Shown here piece after piece: positions 17,154 through 26,154 of a stretch of 64,000 bases of DNA. The stretch lies in assembly GCF_001668615.1 (NCBI RefSeq), contig NZ_LZMC01000019.1, positions 124,001-188,000 of the forward strand. The letters run 5' to 3'. The DNA comes from Mycobacterium sp. 1274761.0. Lineage in GTDB: Bacteria; Actinomycetota; Actinomycetes; Mycobacteriales; Mycobacteriaceae. The notes below the pieces were generated by a model. That model was not told the origin of the DNA. It did not search any database and saw only the letters and a program-made list of their open reading frames with translations. Each line of letters opens with the position of its first letter. The first letter of the stretch is position 1. The position numbers and the translations under genes are program-made.

Positions 17154-18560
17154 TCAGGAATCGAAGCCCAGGCCCAGCGCATCGAGCGTGCGCAACAGGA
17201 AATTGCGTCGTCCCGCGGAATGGTCGGCGCGGTCGAGCGACCATCTGGTGGCCTGTATTCCGATGCTCGCCAACGGCTCCGGCGGGAACGGCAGCGGCTT
17301 GGTGCGGACCATCTCCACGGCGGTGCGCTTGGTCGCATTTCCATCGAGAAGGTCGAGGCAGACGTCGGCGCCGAACCGCGCCGCGCCCACACCAAGACCG
17401 GTGAATCCGTTGACGTATGCCACCCGGCCGCCGTGCGCCAGACCCCAGTGGGCACAGAACCGGGTATTGGTGTCGATCGCACCGGCCCAGCGGTGGCTGA
17501 ACGTGACGTCGTCGAGTTGCGGGAACGTGATGAAGAAGTGTCGAGCCAATCTCCGAAAGCTCGCCGGCCGGTCCTCATAGGCGGGGTCGACCTGGCGGCC
17601 GAAGTGGTAGACGGCGTCATAGCCGCCCCACACGATGCGGTTGTCCGCGCTGAGCCGGTAGTAGTGAAACTGGTTGGCGCAGTCGCTGATTCCCTGCCGG
17701 TTGGCCCATCCTATGCGGTCGAGCTGGGCGTCGGTGAGCGGCTCGGTGGCCAGCACGTAGTCGTATACCGGCACGGTGTGCAGCCGGTTGCGGGCCACCA
17801 GGCTCGGAAAGGCGTTGGTGGCCAGGACGGCCCGGCCGGCGATGATCGAAGCATCACCCGTCGAAAACCGAATGCTCCCGCCGTACCGGCTCATCGAGGT
17901 GACGTTGGTTCGCTCGAAAATGTCGACACCCGTCTCCTCGCAGGCGCGCGCCAGTTCGACCGCGAGCTTGGCGGGATGCACGATCGCTGTTGTTTCCGGA
18001 TTGAGCAGGCCGGCGAGATAAGTCGGCGAGGCCACATCGGCACGGACCGCTTCCTGCGGAAGAAATTCTCCTTCGCCGGCGTCGGCGGCGTCGCGCAGCC
18101 AGGCGACCTGATGCGCTTCGGTCGCCACCGTCAGCATCCCCGTGCGCTGCCACTCGACGTCCAGGCCCAGGCGCGTGATCTCGGCCTGCATACCCTCGAG
18201 GTTCTCTCGCCCCATCGCCTCGAGCGTGTCGATCTCGTTGGGCCAGCGCGCCTTGCCGTTCGCGGCGCCGTGGGTGAGGCTGGCATCGACGAAGCCGCCG
18301 TTACGGCCTGACGCGGCCCAACCGACGCGATGGGCGTCGACCAGAACGATTCTGGCGCCCGGATCACGTTGTGCCGCATGCAGAGCCGTCCACAGACCGG
18401 TATAGCCGGCGCCGACCACCAGCAGGTCGGCGGTGATCGAACCGGAGAGCGTGTGGTAGCGGGGCCGTGGGATGTTCAGCCACATCGAGCCGAAGGCGGT
18501 TGCCTCCAGCGACCGTTCGACGAGCTCGGGGTCGACCGGCGAATCGAACACCGTCTGCAC
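17154..18560 (-). CDS. FAD-dependent oxidoreductase, DAO family (gamma-glutamylputrescine/amine oxidase type)
   Basis: A 468-residue DAO-family flavoenzyme. The Rossmann motif LLVVGAGYTGLWTALHAA lies about 45 residues from the start, followed by VLVDAHRVGWAASGRNGG; ASGRNGGF is the typical pattern of gamma-glutamylputrescine oxidase-like and sarcosine oxidase-like enzymes, near the flavin. The C-terminal YVNGFTGLGVGAARFGADV closes the FAD site. The likely reaction is oxidation of a secondary or primary amine to an aldehyde or imine with peroxide formation. Start is GTG at 18560. It is followed by a hairpin, so it is probably monocistronic. Substrate unknown. Confidence 0.82.
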   Translation of the reverse strand: MQTVFDSPVDPELVERSLEATAFGSMWLNIPRPRYHTLSGSITADLLVVGAGYTGLWTALHAAQRDPGARIVLVDAHRVGWAASGRNGGFVDASLTHGAANGKARWPNEIDTLEAMGRENLEGMQAEITRLGLDVEWQRTGMLTVATEAHQVAWLRDAADAGEGEFLPQEAVRADVASPTYLAGLLNPETTAIVHPAKLAVELARACEETGVDIFERTNVTSMSRYGGSIRFSTGDASIIAGRAVLATNAFPSLVARNRLHTVPVYDYVLATEPLTDAQLDRIGWANRQGISDCANQFHYYRLSADNRIVWGGYDAVYHFGRQVDPAYEDRPASFRRLARHFFITFPQLDDVTFSHRWAGAIDTNTRFCAHWGLAHGGRVAYVNGFTGLGVGAARFGADVCLDLLDGNATKRTAVEMVRTKPLPFPPEPLASIGIQATRWSLDRADHSAGRRNFLLRTLDALGLGFDS

Positions 18561-18599
18561 GGTTGAACCCTACGGCCGGGCCGCCGTCGCCCCTAGGCG

Positions 18600-19529
18600 T
18601 TACGGGGCAGCGGTGATCGGCGCCGGGATGTCGGGTTGCACCGATTGACGCGGCATCCAGCCTGGCGGACCGAAGATGTAGCCGAGCCGGTCACGCCACC
18701 GGGCCGCCGCGCGGACGTCACGGGCGATCGCCACGTATTCGTGGGTCTGCAGCTTCCAGATGTTGAAGGTGTTCACCTGTTTGGTCAGCCCGTAGTGCGG
18801 CCGGAACTGCTCGTCGCAGAAACTGCCGAACAGCCGGTCGAAGATGATCAGGATGCCGCCGTAGTTCTTGTCGAGGTAGATCGCGTCCATCCCGTGGTGC
18901 ACGCGATGATGCGACGGGGTATTGAAGACGAATTCGACTGGCCGCCAGAGCTTCCCGATGCGCTCGGTGTGGATCCAGTACTGGTAGATCAGGTTGATCG
19001 AGAAGCTGGCGAACACCATCCACGGCGGTACACCCAGCAGCGGCAGCAACGCGCGCAGGAACACGTCACCGCTGATGTTCCACTTCTGGCGCAGGGCGGT
19101 GGCAAGGTTGAAATACTGGCTGGAGTGGTGCGCCTGGTGCGTCGCCCAGAACAGCCGCACGCGATGCGCCATGCGGTGATACCAGTAGTAGAGGAAGTCA
19201 ACGCCGACGATCGCGATCACCCAGGTGTACCAGGCGTTCGACGGCAGCTGCCACGGCGCGACATACACATAGAGGGCGGCGTAGAGAAACAGCGCAATGC
19301 CGTTCATCAGCGCACTGGTGCCGATCGACACCGTGCCCATCCAGATGCTGGCCCAGGCGTCCGGCCGCAGATAGGCCCCGGACGGTGGCCGGTCCTCCTC
19401 GATGTGCGCGAGCTTGCGCGCGGCCACCCACTCGATGACGAGCAGGATCAAGAAGAACGGGACGGCGAACGTCACCGGGTCATGCATCAGCGGCGGGAGG
19501 ACGTGCTCCCATGCCTTAGCCCAGTCCAC
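18600..19529 (-). CDS. erg3: Sterol desaturase/fatty acid hydroxylase family protein (Erg3/Rv1814-like)
   Basis: A 309-residue membrane di-iron enzyme with four or more hydrophobic segments. All three His boxes of the fatty acid hydroxylase superfamily are present: HRMAH (HxxxH), HQAHH (HxxHH) and HHRVHH (HxxHH). The C-terminus is cytosolic. Enzymes of this fold hydroxylate or desaturate lipids and sterols with O2 and an electron donor. The GTG start at 19529 has AGGAGGTG seven bases upstream. Order next to the Rv1815-like protease matches M. tuberculosis, where the gene is named erg3; C5 sterol desaturase activity in this organism is not shown by the sequence. Confidence 0.85.
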   Translation of the reverse strand: MDWAKAWEHVLPPLMHDPVTFAVPFFLILLVIEWVAARKLAHIEEDRPPSGAYLRPDAWASIWMGTVSIGTSALMNGIALFLYAALYVYVAPWQLPSNAWYTWVIAIVGVDFLYYWYHRMAHRVRLFWATHQAHHSSQYFNLATALRQKWNISGDVFLRALLPLLGVPPWMVFASFSINLIYQYWIHTERIGKLWRPVEFVFNTPSHHRVHHGMDAIYLDKNYGGILIIFDRLFGSFCDEQFRPHYGLTKQVNTFNIWKLQTHEYVAIARDVRAAARWRDRLGYIFGPPGWMPRQSVQPDIPAPITAAP

Positions 19530-19569
19530 AGCGGCACCTCCTGGACGAGTTTAGCCAGCAGAGTGTCCG

Positions 19570-21117
19570 CTACCGAAAATTGAGGACTTCGGTGCCCCAG
19601 GTGGCCCGGATGTCGGCGTCGATGTCATTGACGACGGTGTCCTGCCGGTCGATGAGCAGGCTCGACCGGTCTGGCTCCTGATAGGGCAGCCATTCCGGTT
19701 CCCCGGGCAGACCCGTCGGCTTGGCCTGGATCGCGAAGTTCGTCCAGCGGGCCCGCACCCGCGCCGATACCACCCTGCCGGTCTTCAAGCCGCCCAGCTT
19801 GAAGGTCGGGTCTTTGGAACTGGTCACCAGGTTCCCCCAGACGAACGGCAGCTCGGTGGCGTGGGCGGCGGCGATGCGCAGCAGGCGCAGCATGGGCGTC
19901 GCGAAATCGAAGCGATACAGGTAGACCGGCGCCACGGCGCTGTGCCCTTCGGCCAGCCATACCGAAGGCATTCTGAAACCGATGTCTCGGGCGACACTCA
20001 TGCCGCGTGCTTTCCCCCGCAGCCGGGCGTACGCGGTGCCCGCGAAATCGCGGGTCGGCAGCTGCACGTGCGGCTGCTCCGCGGCGATCTGGGTGAACAT
20101 CGCGTTGATCGCCTCGGGGGTAATCGGCATCAGCGGGGACTTCATCCATTTGAACAGCGCCGCCTCGTGCTTGTTGGTGCCGATGACCAGCGGCACGGGA
20201 TGGGCGCGGCCGTCCCTGGCGACCTTGACCGGGTAGTCCGGCACCAGTTGGCCGTCGACGTTGGGTGCGAACGCCAGCGTGCCCGGGCTGCTCACGGGCG
20301 TCTCGTAGAACACGTCGGTGGACGCCGCGACGATCGCCTCGACGGGAACATCCGGCAGCCGGTGAATGTCGGAGGGAGTGAGCCCCAACCGGTCCAGCAC
20401 CTGCCGTGCGACCCTACGGGCCCGGCTGATGTCGTACACCGAGGTGGCCGGCGAACTCTGGGCGATTGCGCCCGCGAAGAGCCCCTCAGCGGCCGGCATG
20501 GTCAGCAGCGTGGTGATGATGCCTGCGCCCGCCGACTCGCCGAACAGGGTGACGCGGTCCGGGTCGCCGCCGAACGCGGCGACGTTGTCGCGCACCCACT
20601 GAAGCGCCGCGAGCACGTCACGCAGGCCGAGGTTCGAGTCGAAATGGCGCCGCGCGCTGTCGAACTCGGAGAGGTCGAGGAAGCCCAGTGCACCGAGCCG
20701 GTAGTTCACGGTGACGACCACCACACCGCCGCCGCCGGCCAACACCCGGCCGTCGTAGAGCGGTTGGCTGGCCGAGCCGATGATGTATGCCCCGCCGTGT
20801 ATCCAGACCATGACCGGCTTGCGGTCACCCGCGGCCGTGTCCGACGATGCCCACACGTTGAGGGTCAGACAGTCTTCGCCCTGCGGCGCACCAAGCTCGA
20901 TCGGAATCCGGGGGTCGACGGGCTGCGGGCAGACGAACCCGTAGCGGGTGGCGTCGGCGACGGTCTTCCAGGGTGTGACGGGCTGCGGGGCGCGCCACCT
21001 CAGGTCGCCGATCGGCGGCGCCGCGTAGCGCACACCTTTCCACGCGGTGACCCGGCCGTCGTCGACGCCGCGAACCGGGCCGTCGACGGTTTCTACCAGG
21101 GCGAAGCTATCCGTCAT
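19570..21117 (-). CDS. Type B carboxylesterase (para-nitrobenzyl esterase/LipT-like)
   Basis: A 515-residue alpha/beta hydrolase of the carboxylesterase/cholinesterase family. Visible: the N-terminal WKGVRYAAPPIGDLRW signature, the oxyanion loop VWIHGGAYIIGS, the nucleophile elbow LFGESAGAG, and candidate acidic and His residues in NKHEAALF and around ATELPFVWG. The ATG at 21117 follows GGAAGG; a longer reading frame upstream overlaps the divergent SMR promoter and is rejected. No signal peptide is evident, so it is probably cytosolic. It hydrolyses short- to medium-chain esters by family; the physiological ester is unknown. The gene is divergent from the SMR pair, 70 bases away. Confidence 0.88.
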   Translation of the reverse strand: MTDSFALVETVDGPVRGVDDGRVTAWKGVRYAAPPIGDLRWRAPQPVTPWKTVADATRYGFVCPQPVDPRIPIELGAPQGEDCLTLNVWASSDTAAGDRKPVMVWIHGGAYIIGSASQPLYDGRVLAGGGGVVVVTVNYRLGALGFLDLSEFDSARRHFDSNLGLRDVLAALQWVRDNVAAFGGDPDRVTLFGESAGAGIITTLLTMPAAEGLFAGAIAQSSPATSVYDISRARRVARQVLDRLGLTPSDIHRLPDVPVEAIVAASTDVFYETPVSSPGTLAFAPNVDGQLVPDYPVKVARDGRAHPVPLVIGTNKHEAALFKWMKSPLMPITPEAINAMFTQIAAEQPHVQLPTRDFAGTAYARLRGKARGMSVARDIGFRMPSVWLAEGHSAVAPVYLYRFDFATPMLRLLRIAAAHATELPFVWGNLVTSSKDPTFKLGGLKTGRVVSARVRARWTNFAIQAKPTGLPGEPEWLPYQEPDRSSLLIDRQDTVVNDIDADIRATWGTEVLNFR

Positions 21118-21187
21118 CACCTTCCAGATTACCGGCGGGTAGCGGCTGCGGCCGCGCAGCGCAACGCCGTCGATTAGCTTGTTAGCC

Positions 21188-21526
21188 GTGCGGAAGTGGG
21201 TGCTGCTCGGCGCGGCGATCGCGGTCGAGGTGGCTGCCACCCTGTCGTTGCGCGCCTCCCAGGATCATTCGGGGTGGCTGGTCGTCGTCGTGTCCGGTTA
21301 CGTTGGCGCCTTTGCGCTGTTGACGCTGGTGCTTCGGGCGGGGTTGTCCATCGGCGTGGCCTACGGCATCTGGGGCGCGCTGGGCACGGCGGCAACCGCG
21401 GTTCTGGCCGCCGCGATCTTCGGGGACCCGCTCACCTGGCCCATCGCCGTCGGCATCGGGCTGATCATCGCGGGCGTCCTGCTCGTCGAGCTGGGTGCAC
21501 GGCACCACGACGAGGCCGCGCCGTGA
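21188..21526 (+). CDS. Small multidrug resistance (SMR) family protein, subunit 1
   Basis: A 112-residue SMR protein with four transmembrane helices. From the GTG at 21188 the essential membrane-embedded Glu is residue 14 (AIAVEVAATLSLRAS), the position known from EmrE. Helix 3-4 motifs GVAYGIWGALGTA and IAGVLLVELG are typical. A TTG three codons earlier is a weaker start. Its stop overlaps the ATG of a second SMR gene, as in paired SMR systems such as EbrAB, where two different subunits form one exporter of cationic drugs or metabolites. The acidic and His residues at the extreme C-terminus (RHHDEAAP) differ from subunit 2. Confidence 0.88.
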   Translation: MRKWVLLGAAIAVEVAATLSLRASQDHSGWLVVVVSGYVGAFALLTLVLRAGLSIGVAYGIWGALGTAATAVLAAAIFGDPLTWPIAVGIGLIIAGVLLVELGARHHDEAAP

Positions 21527-21849
21527 TGTGGGCGGCGCTGATCGGCGCCATCGCCTCGGAGGTGCTCGCCACCCTCGCGCTGCGGGCATCGGAAGGGTTC
21601 AAAAAGAAACTCTGGATCATCCCCGTGACGCTCGGGTACCCGGCGTCGTTCTATCTGCTGTGGCTGACGCTGCGGCTCGGCATGCACGTCGGCATCGCAT
21701 ACGGCGTATGGACCGCCTGCGGCGTGGCGCTGGTGGCGGTGGCCGCCCGTGTCCTCTTTCGCGAACCGCTGACGTGGCTGATGGCCGTCGGCATCGCGCT
21801 GATCGTGGCCGGCGTGCTGACTATCGAGATGGCCGGCGCCGCGGGCTGA
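21526..21849 (+). CDS. Small multidrug resistance (SMR) family protein, subunit 2
   Basis: A 107-residue, four-helix SMR protein with the essential Glu at residue 12 (GAIASEVLATLALRAS) and the helix 3 signature GIAYGVWTACGVA. The basic loop EGFKKKLW after helix 1, absent in subunit 1, would bias its membrane orientation, consistent with an antiparallel heterodimer of dedicated subunits. The start (ATG 21526, or GTG 21523) overlaps the subunit 1 stop (TGATG), so the pair is translated in step. The 3' end overlaps the convergent MFS gene by 29 bases. Substrate unknown. Confidence 0.88.
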   Translation: MWAALIGAIASEVLATLALRASEGFKKKLWIIPVTLGYPASFYLLWLTLRLGMHVGIAYGVWTACGVALVAVAARVLFREPLTWLMAVGIALIVAGVLTIEMAGAAG

Positions 21850-23050
21850 GTGCGCCAGCCAGCAGCATCACCGCCAGGCCGGCGACCGGCACGATCGACA
21901 GGCCGACCCGCAGGCTCGTCGCGTCGGCGATCAGACCGATGACCGGCGGCGACGCCACGAAGCCGATCCGCATCAGCCACGTCACGGCCGTCAGGCCGGT
22001 GCCCGCCCGCAGGCCGGGCAGCTGATCGGCACCGTGCATGGCGGCAGGCACCAGCGTCGCCACGCCGAAACCGGCCGCGGCGAACCCCGCCACGGTGGCC
22101 GGCACGGTCGGAAATGCCAGCGCCGCACCCATGCCCGCGACGGTGACGAAGCCCCCCGCCCGCGCGACGGCCCGTTCGCCGAACCGGTCGACGAGCCGGT
22201 CACCGATGATGCGGCCGATGAACTGACACCCCACCATCGCGATGTAACCGAGCACCGCTATCGCACCCGGCGCACCCAGGCTGTCACGCAAATAGACTGT
22301 GGCCCAAGAACTTCCGGTGTCTTCAACCAGAGCGCCTGCGATCGCGAGGAACACCAACGCAACCAACGTCGCGTAGACGACGACACCGGGCCGCCGGGAC
22401 GACGCCGCACGCGCCGAGCGGTGCCCATCCTCGTCGGGCCCGTGGAGCAGAAACGGATAGGCGGTCAGCACAACCAGCACGAACAGCACCGCGGACACCG
22501 CCAGGTGCGTGGTGCGCGGTATCTGCAGCGCGATCGCGACCGCACCCATCGCACCGCCCAGCACCGCGCCGGCCGACCACACTGCATGGAACGAGTTGAT
22601 GATCGACCGGCCGTAGGTTCGCTGCAGACGCAGCCCCTGCGCGTTCTGCGCGACATCTGTCACCGCGTCGCAGCCCCCGGCGAGGAGCAGCGCCGCGGCG
22701 AGCGTGACGGCCGACGGAGCGAACGCGGCCACGAGCATGAATATCGCCAGGCCGACGCTGCCCACCACCGCCACCCGGGCGGAGCGGTAACGGCGAATGA
22801 GGGCCGCCGCGGTCAACCCGGCGCACAGCGCGCCGCCGGAGAACGCGGCGATCGCGAAGCCGTACTGTGCGTTGGACAGCGCGAGGTCCGCCTTGATCTC
22901 GGGATAACGCGGAAGCAGGTTGGCGAACAACGCCCCGTTGGTCAGGAACAACGCCGCGACGGCGGCCCTGGCTCGACGGTTGCGCAGCGCGATGCCGTCG
23001 GCGAACGGTTGGGGTGGCATTGATGCCGACGTTACCGACGACTCGCTCAC
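21821..23050 (-). CDS. Major facilitator superfamily transporter
   Basis: A 409-residue MFS protein with about twelve hydrophobic segments in two halves separated by a charged central loop (HGPDEDGHRSARAASSRRPG, around residue 215). MFS motif A-like basic/Gly sequences follow helix 2 (ALIRRYRSARVAVVG) and helix 8 (GDRLVDRFGERAV). It resembles the YbjJ/FucP-like drug or sugar transporters, but the substrate cannot be assigned. An alternative ATG ten codons in (23020, MPPQPFADG) is possible. It is divergent from malQ (41 bases) and runs 29 bases into the SMR subunit 2 gene at the other end. Confidence 0.85.
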   Translation of the reverse strand: MSESSVTSASMPPQPFADGIALRNRRARAAVAALFLTNGALFANLLPRYPEIKADLALSNAQYGFAIAAFSGGALCAGLTAAALIRRYRSARVAVVGSVGLAIFMLVAAFAPSAVTLAAALLLAGGCDAVTDVAQNAQGLRLQRTYGRSIINSFHAVWSAGAVLGGAMGAVAIALQIPRTTHLAVSAVLFVLVVLTAYPFLLHGPDEDGHRSARAASSRRPGVVVYATLVALVFLAIAGALVEDTGSSWATVYLRDSLGAPGAIAVLGYIAMVGCQFIGRIIGDRLVDRFGERAVARAGGFVTVAGMGAALAFPTVPATVAGFAAAGFGVATLVPAAMHGADQLPGLRAGTGLTAVTWLMRIGFVASPPVIGLIADATSLRVGLSIVPVAGLAVMLLAGALSPRRRPSR

Positions 23051-23091
23051 TACCCGATTAGCGCAGCCGATTACCGGGCAAGATAACCCGC

Positions 23092-25236
23092 ATGGTCGAG
23101 ACCCCGTCGTCGCTCGGCGACCTTGCCCGCCGCTACGGCGTGGCCACGCAGTACCAGGACTGGACAGGGCGCGACGTCGATGTGGCGGAGTCCACGCTGA
23201 TCGCGGTGCTTGCCGCGCTCGGCGTGTCGGCCGCCACCGAGAACGAACGGGCGGCGGCGCTGGCCGCCCACGATCGTGACTACTGGAGTCGACCGCTGCC
23301 CCCGGCGATCGTCACGCGCGCAGGCCGGGAATCGTCATTCTGGGTTCACGTCACCCATGGCAACCCGGTCGGCTTGTGGATCCGGCTCGAGGACGGCAGC
23401 GTCCGCACCGGCCTACGTCAACTCGAAAACAATACTCCCCCATACGATCTCGGTGGCCGGCTGGCCGGCGAGGCCACCTTCGAGCTACCCCGCGACCTCC
23501 CTCTCGGTTACCACCGGCTGCATCTCCAAGAGGGCTCCACCGAGGCCAGCACACCGCTGATCGTCGCGCCCGCCAAGCTCGAGCTGCCTCCTCGGCTGGG
23601 CGCCAAGCGAGCCTGGGGTCTGGCCACCCAGCTCTACAGCGTGATCTCCGAAAAGTCCTGGGGCATCGGCGATTTGACGGACCTATCCGATCTTGCCGTG
23701 TGGTCGGCGGCGTTGCACGGCGCGGGATACATTCTGGTGAATCCCTTACACGCCGCCGCCCCGGTCGCCCCGATGGAGCCCTCGCCGTACCTGCCCACAT
23801 CGCGGCGCTACGTCAACCCGCTGTATCTGCGTCCAGAAGCGGTCGTCGAGTACGCCGACGTCCGCCAACGCGGCCGCATCCGCAAGGCGCGCACGGAGTT
23901 GCAGACCAAGACCCGACGCGCCGAGCTCATCGACCGCGACGCCGCGTGGAAGGCCAAGCGCGCCGCGCTGGAGACCGTGTACCGCGTCAAACGCTCTGCC
24001 GGTAGGCAATTGGCCTACAACGTGTTTCGCGAACGCGAGGGCCACAGCCTGCGAGACTTCGCGATCTGGTGTGCGCTCGCCGAGGTCCATGGCCCCGACT
24101 GGCACGACTGGCCCCAACCGCTCACCCACCCGGCCAGCCCGGCGGTCGCCGAGTTCGCCGCCAAGCACGCCGACGCCGTGGACTTCCACTGCTGGTTGCA
24201 GTGGCAGCTCGACGAACAGCTGGCCACCGCGCAGTCCACCGCCGAGCGGGCCGGCATGGAACTCGGCGTCATGCACGACCTCGCGGTCGGCGTCGATCCC
24301 AACGGCGCCGACGCGTGGGCTCTTCAGGATGTGCTCGCCCTGGGGGTGACCGCCGGTGCACCGCCGGATGAGTTCAACCAGCTCGGCCAGGACTGGTCCC
24401 AGCCGCCGTGGCGGCCCGATCAGCTCGTCGAGCAGGGTTACGAGCCCTTTCGGGCCATGGTCAACGCGGTGCTGCGGCACGCAGGCGGTGTCCGCATCGA
24501 CCACATCATCGGGCTGTTCCGGTTGTGGTGGATCCCCAAGGGATCACCGCCGACCGACGGCACCTACGTACGCTACGACCACGAGGCGATGATCGGCATC
24601 CTGGCGCTGGAGGCCCACCGTGCCGAGGCCGTCGTCGTCGGTGAGGACCTCGGCACGGTCGAACCGTGGGTGCGGGACTATCTGTCGGATCGGCGGCTGC
24701 TCGGCACATCGATCCTCTGGTTCGAGGCCGACCGCGACGGCCCCGACGCCACCGGCGGACCGCTGCCGGCGCAGCGCTGGCGCGAGCTCTGCCTTTCCTC
24801 GGTCACCACCCACGATCTGCCGCCGACGGCGGGGTATCTCGCGGGTAAACACGTGCGGCTGCGTCAGGAGCTGGGATTGCTCACCCGTCCTGCCGATGAG
24901 GAATTGGCCGACGACCGAGCCCAGCAGGCGGCCTGGCTCGAGGAATTGCGACGGGCCGATCTCCTGGGCGACGACCCCGACGTCGACGACATCGTGCTGG
25001 CGCTCTACCGGTACCTGGGCCGCACGCCGTCACGGCTGCTCGGGCTGTCGTTGGCCGACGCCGTGGGTGATCGCAGAACCCAGAACCAGCCGGGCACCAC
25101 CGACGAATATCCGAACTGGCGCGTCCCGCTGAGCGGCCCAAAGGGGCGTCGCCTGCTGCTCGAGGACGTGTTCGTCGACCCCCGCGCGGCGGCGCTCTGC
25201 GAAGCGCTGCGGGAGGCGGTTAACCCCGCGGTGTAA
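23092..25236 (+). CDS. malQ: 4-alpha-glucanotransferase (amylomaltase)
   Basis: A 714-residue GH77 enzyme that transfers alpha-1,4-glucan segments between maltodextrins in glycogen/maltose metabolism. The catalytic core is complete: nucleophile Asp in VRIDHIIGLFRLWWIP, acid/base Glu in VVVGEDLGTV, and the stabilising Asp in SVTTHDLPPTAGY. An N-terminal extension of about 150 residues carries a beta-rich domain common in actinobacterial MalQ. The length matches M. tuberculosis MalQ (Rv1781c). It is transcribed alone, divergent from an MFS gene; whether that transporter handles a related sugar is open. Confidence 0.95.
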   Translation: MVETPSSLGDLARRYGVATQYQDWTGRDVDVAESTLIAVLAALGVSAATENERAAALAAHDRDYWSRPLPPAIVTRAGRESSFWVHVTHGNPVGLWIRLEDGSVRTGLRQLENNTPPYDLGGRLAGEATFELPRDLPLGYHRLHLQEGSTEASTPLIVAPAKLELPPRLGAKRAWGLATQLYSVISEKSWGIGDLTDLSDLAVWSAALHGAGYILVNPLHAAAPVAPMEPSPYLPTSRRYVNPLYLRPEAVVEYADVRQRGRIRKARTELQTKTRRAELIDRDAAWKAKRAALETVYRVKRSAGRQLAYNVFREREGHSLRDFAIWCALAEVHGPDWHDWPQPLTHPASPAVAEFAAKHADAVDFHCWLQWQLDEQLATAQSTAERAGMELGVMHDLAVGVDPNGADAWALQDVLALGVTAGAPPDEFNQLGQDWSQPPWRPDQLVEQGYEPFRAMVNAVLRHAGGVRIDHIIGLFRLWWIPKGSPPTDGTYVRYDHEAMIGILALEAHRAEAVVVGEDLGTVEPWVRDYLSDRRLLGTSILWFEADRDGPDATGGPLPAQRWRELCLSSVTTHDLPPTAGYLAGKHVRLRQELGLLTRPADEELADDRAQQAAWLEELRRADLLGDDPDVDDIVLALYRYLGRTPSRLLGLSLADAVGDRRTQNQPGTTDEYPNWRVPLSGPKGRRLLLEDVFVDPRAAALCEALREAVNPAV

Positions 25237-25258
25237 CGCCCGGCCTTTCGTCACCGGT

Positions 25259-25286
25259 TTCACATTCGTCACCGCTGCGATATGTT
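25259..25286 (+). promoter_or_regulatory. Putative promoter of the small exported protein gene
   Basis: TTCACA (25259-25264) and TATGTT (25281-25286) are 16 bases apart, and a Shine-Dalgarno CAGGAGA at about 25304-25310 precedes the GTG at 25316. A short direct repeat CGTCACCG flanks the -35. Pattern-based. Confidence 0.35.
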
Positions 25287-25315
25287 CGCAGGCGCACCGA
25301 CACCAGGAGAGTCAC

Positions 25316-25723
25316 GTGAAAAAGCTCGTCGTCCTCACTGCAGGCGCGGTCGCCGCGGGCACGGTCGGCTTGCTCAGCGCGGGCAGCACCGGTGCCGACC
25401 CGATGAACCCCAACCAGGCCAATGTCATCGGCGAGCCCTACTACAAGGCCGTCAGGATCCTCAAGGGCATGGGCTTCGGCACTGGCTTCGGCGGTTCGGT
25501 GGGCAGTGCTCTGCCGCAGGCGCAGTGCATGGTGTCCAGCCAGAAGCTCGCCGGCAACAACAGGATGCTGCTGAACCTCGACTGCACCGAGGAAGCGGCC
25601 CAGCAGATGGCCGAACAAGGAAGCCTCGGTACGGGCGCGGCCCCGGTGCCGGGCAGGCCCAACGACGGAACGTTGCGGCCGCCGCAGATCCCGATCGCGC
25701 CCGCTCCGGCACCTGCCGGTTAG
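25316..25723 (+). CDS. Small exported protein with PASTA-like segment
   Basis: A 135-residue protein with a clear signal peptide (KKLVVLTAGAVAAGTVGLL, cleavage near STGA). The mature part has two Cys about 35 residues apart, likely a disulfide, and a segment VIGEPYYKAVRILKGMGF that resembles the first strand and helix of a PASTA repeat, but no complete PASTA domain. The C-terminal 30 residues are Pro/Ala-rich and probably disordered. The GTG start has a good Shine-Dalgarno sequence. The stop codon overlaps the convergent gene by four bases. Similar short secreted proteins are common in mycobacteria; function unknown. Confidence 0.75.
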   Translation: MKKLVVLTAGAVAAGTVGLLSAGSTGADPMNPNQANVIGEPYYKAVRILKGMGFGTGFGGSVGSALPQAQCMVSSQKLAGNNRMLLNLDCTEEAAQQMAEQGSLGTGAAPVPGRPNDGTLRPPQIPIAPAPAPAG

Positions 25724-26154
25724 GACTCGGCCAACCGGCGCAGGTTCTCCAGCGTCTCCTTCATGGTCCGGCCGACCTGGCGCGCCGCCACCCGGTCAGC
25801 GATCAGGCCGAGCAGGCCGCCGGGCGCCTCGTAGGACATCCGGAACGACACCTTGACCTTGCCGTCGGGGCAGTCGCGCAGTCGGAACCGGCCGCGTTGG
25901 GTGACTCCGGTGATACTGGTCCAGGCCAGGTCGCGGCCCTCGTCGAACTCCACCACCTCGATCACGCCGCCGACCGGCACCGAACCAATCTTCCAATGCC
26001 CCCGGTAGCGTGACCCCTCTCCGGGCGGGCCGTCGGTGATGGCATCCCAGCGCTCGAGGTTGGTCATGAAGTCGGGATACGACGACGGGTCGCTGACCCG
26101 CTTCCAGATCGTGTCGCGGTCGGCATCGATGACCACTCGCCGTTGCAGTCTCAT
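25720..26154 (-). CDS. SRPBCC/polyketide cyclase-like lipid-binding protein
   Basis: A 144-residue START/SRPBCC-fold protein, from the pattern of an N-terminal strand with RRVVIDADRDTIWKRVSDPSSYP, alternating strands, and a long C-terminal helix (ADRVAARQVGRTMKETLENL). Such proteins bind hydrophobic ligands in a helix-grip cavity. Its ATG shares one base with the stop of the upstream acyltransferase gene (TAATG), so the two are coupled and a lipid ligand related to acyl transfer is a reasonable inference. No catalytic residues can be named. Confidence 0.78.
   Translation of the reverse strand: MRLQRRVVIDADRDTIWKRVSDPSSYPDFMTNLERWDAITDGPPGEGSRYRGHWKIGSVPVGGVIEVVEFDEGRDLAWTSITGVTQRGRFRLRDCPDGKVKVSFRMSYEAPGGLLGLIADRVAARQVGRTMKETLENLRRLAES

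Noticed and set aside
16197..18311. A 704-codon plus-strand open frame antisense to the protease and amine-oxidase-like genes
   Set aside because: It is the mirror of high-GC codon usage in two real genes with complete catalytic motifs on the other strand; its translation is Arg/Val/Gly/Asp/His-rich without any domain.
19861..21177. A 438-codon plus-strand frame antisense to the carboxylesterase
   Set aside because: Shadow frame: composition is typical of reverse-complemented GC-rich codons and it crosses the esterase start and the SMR promoter.
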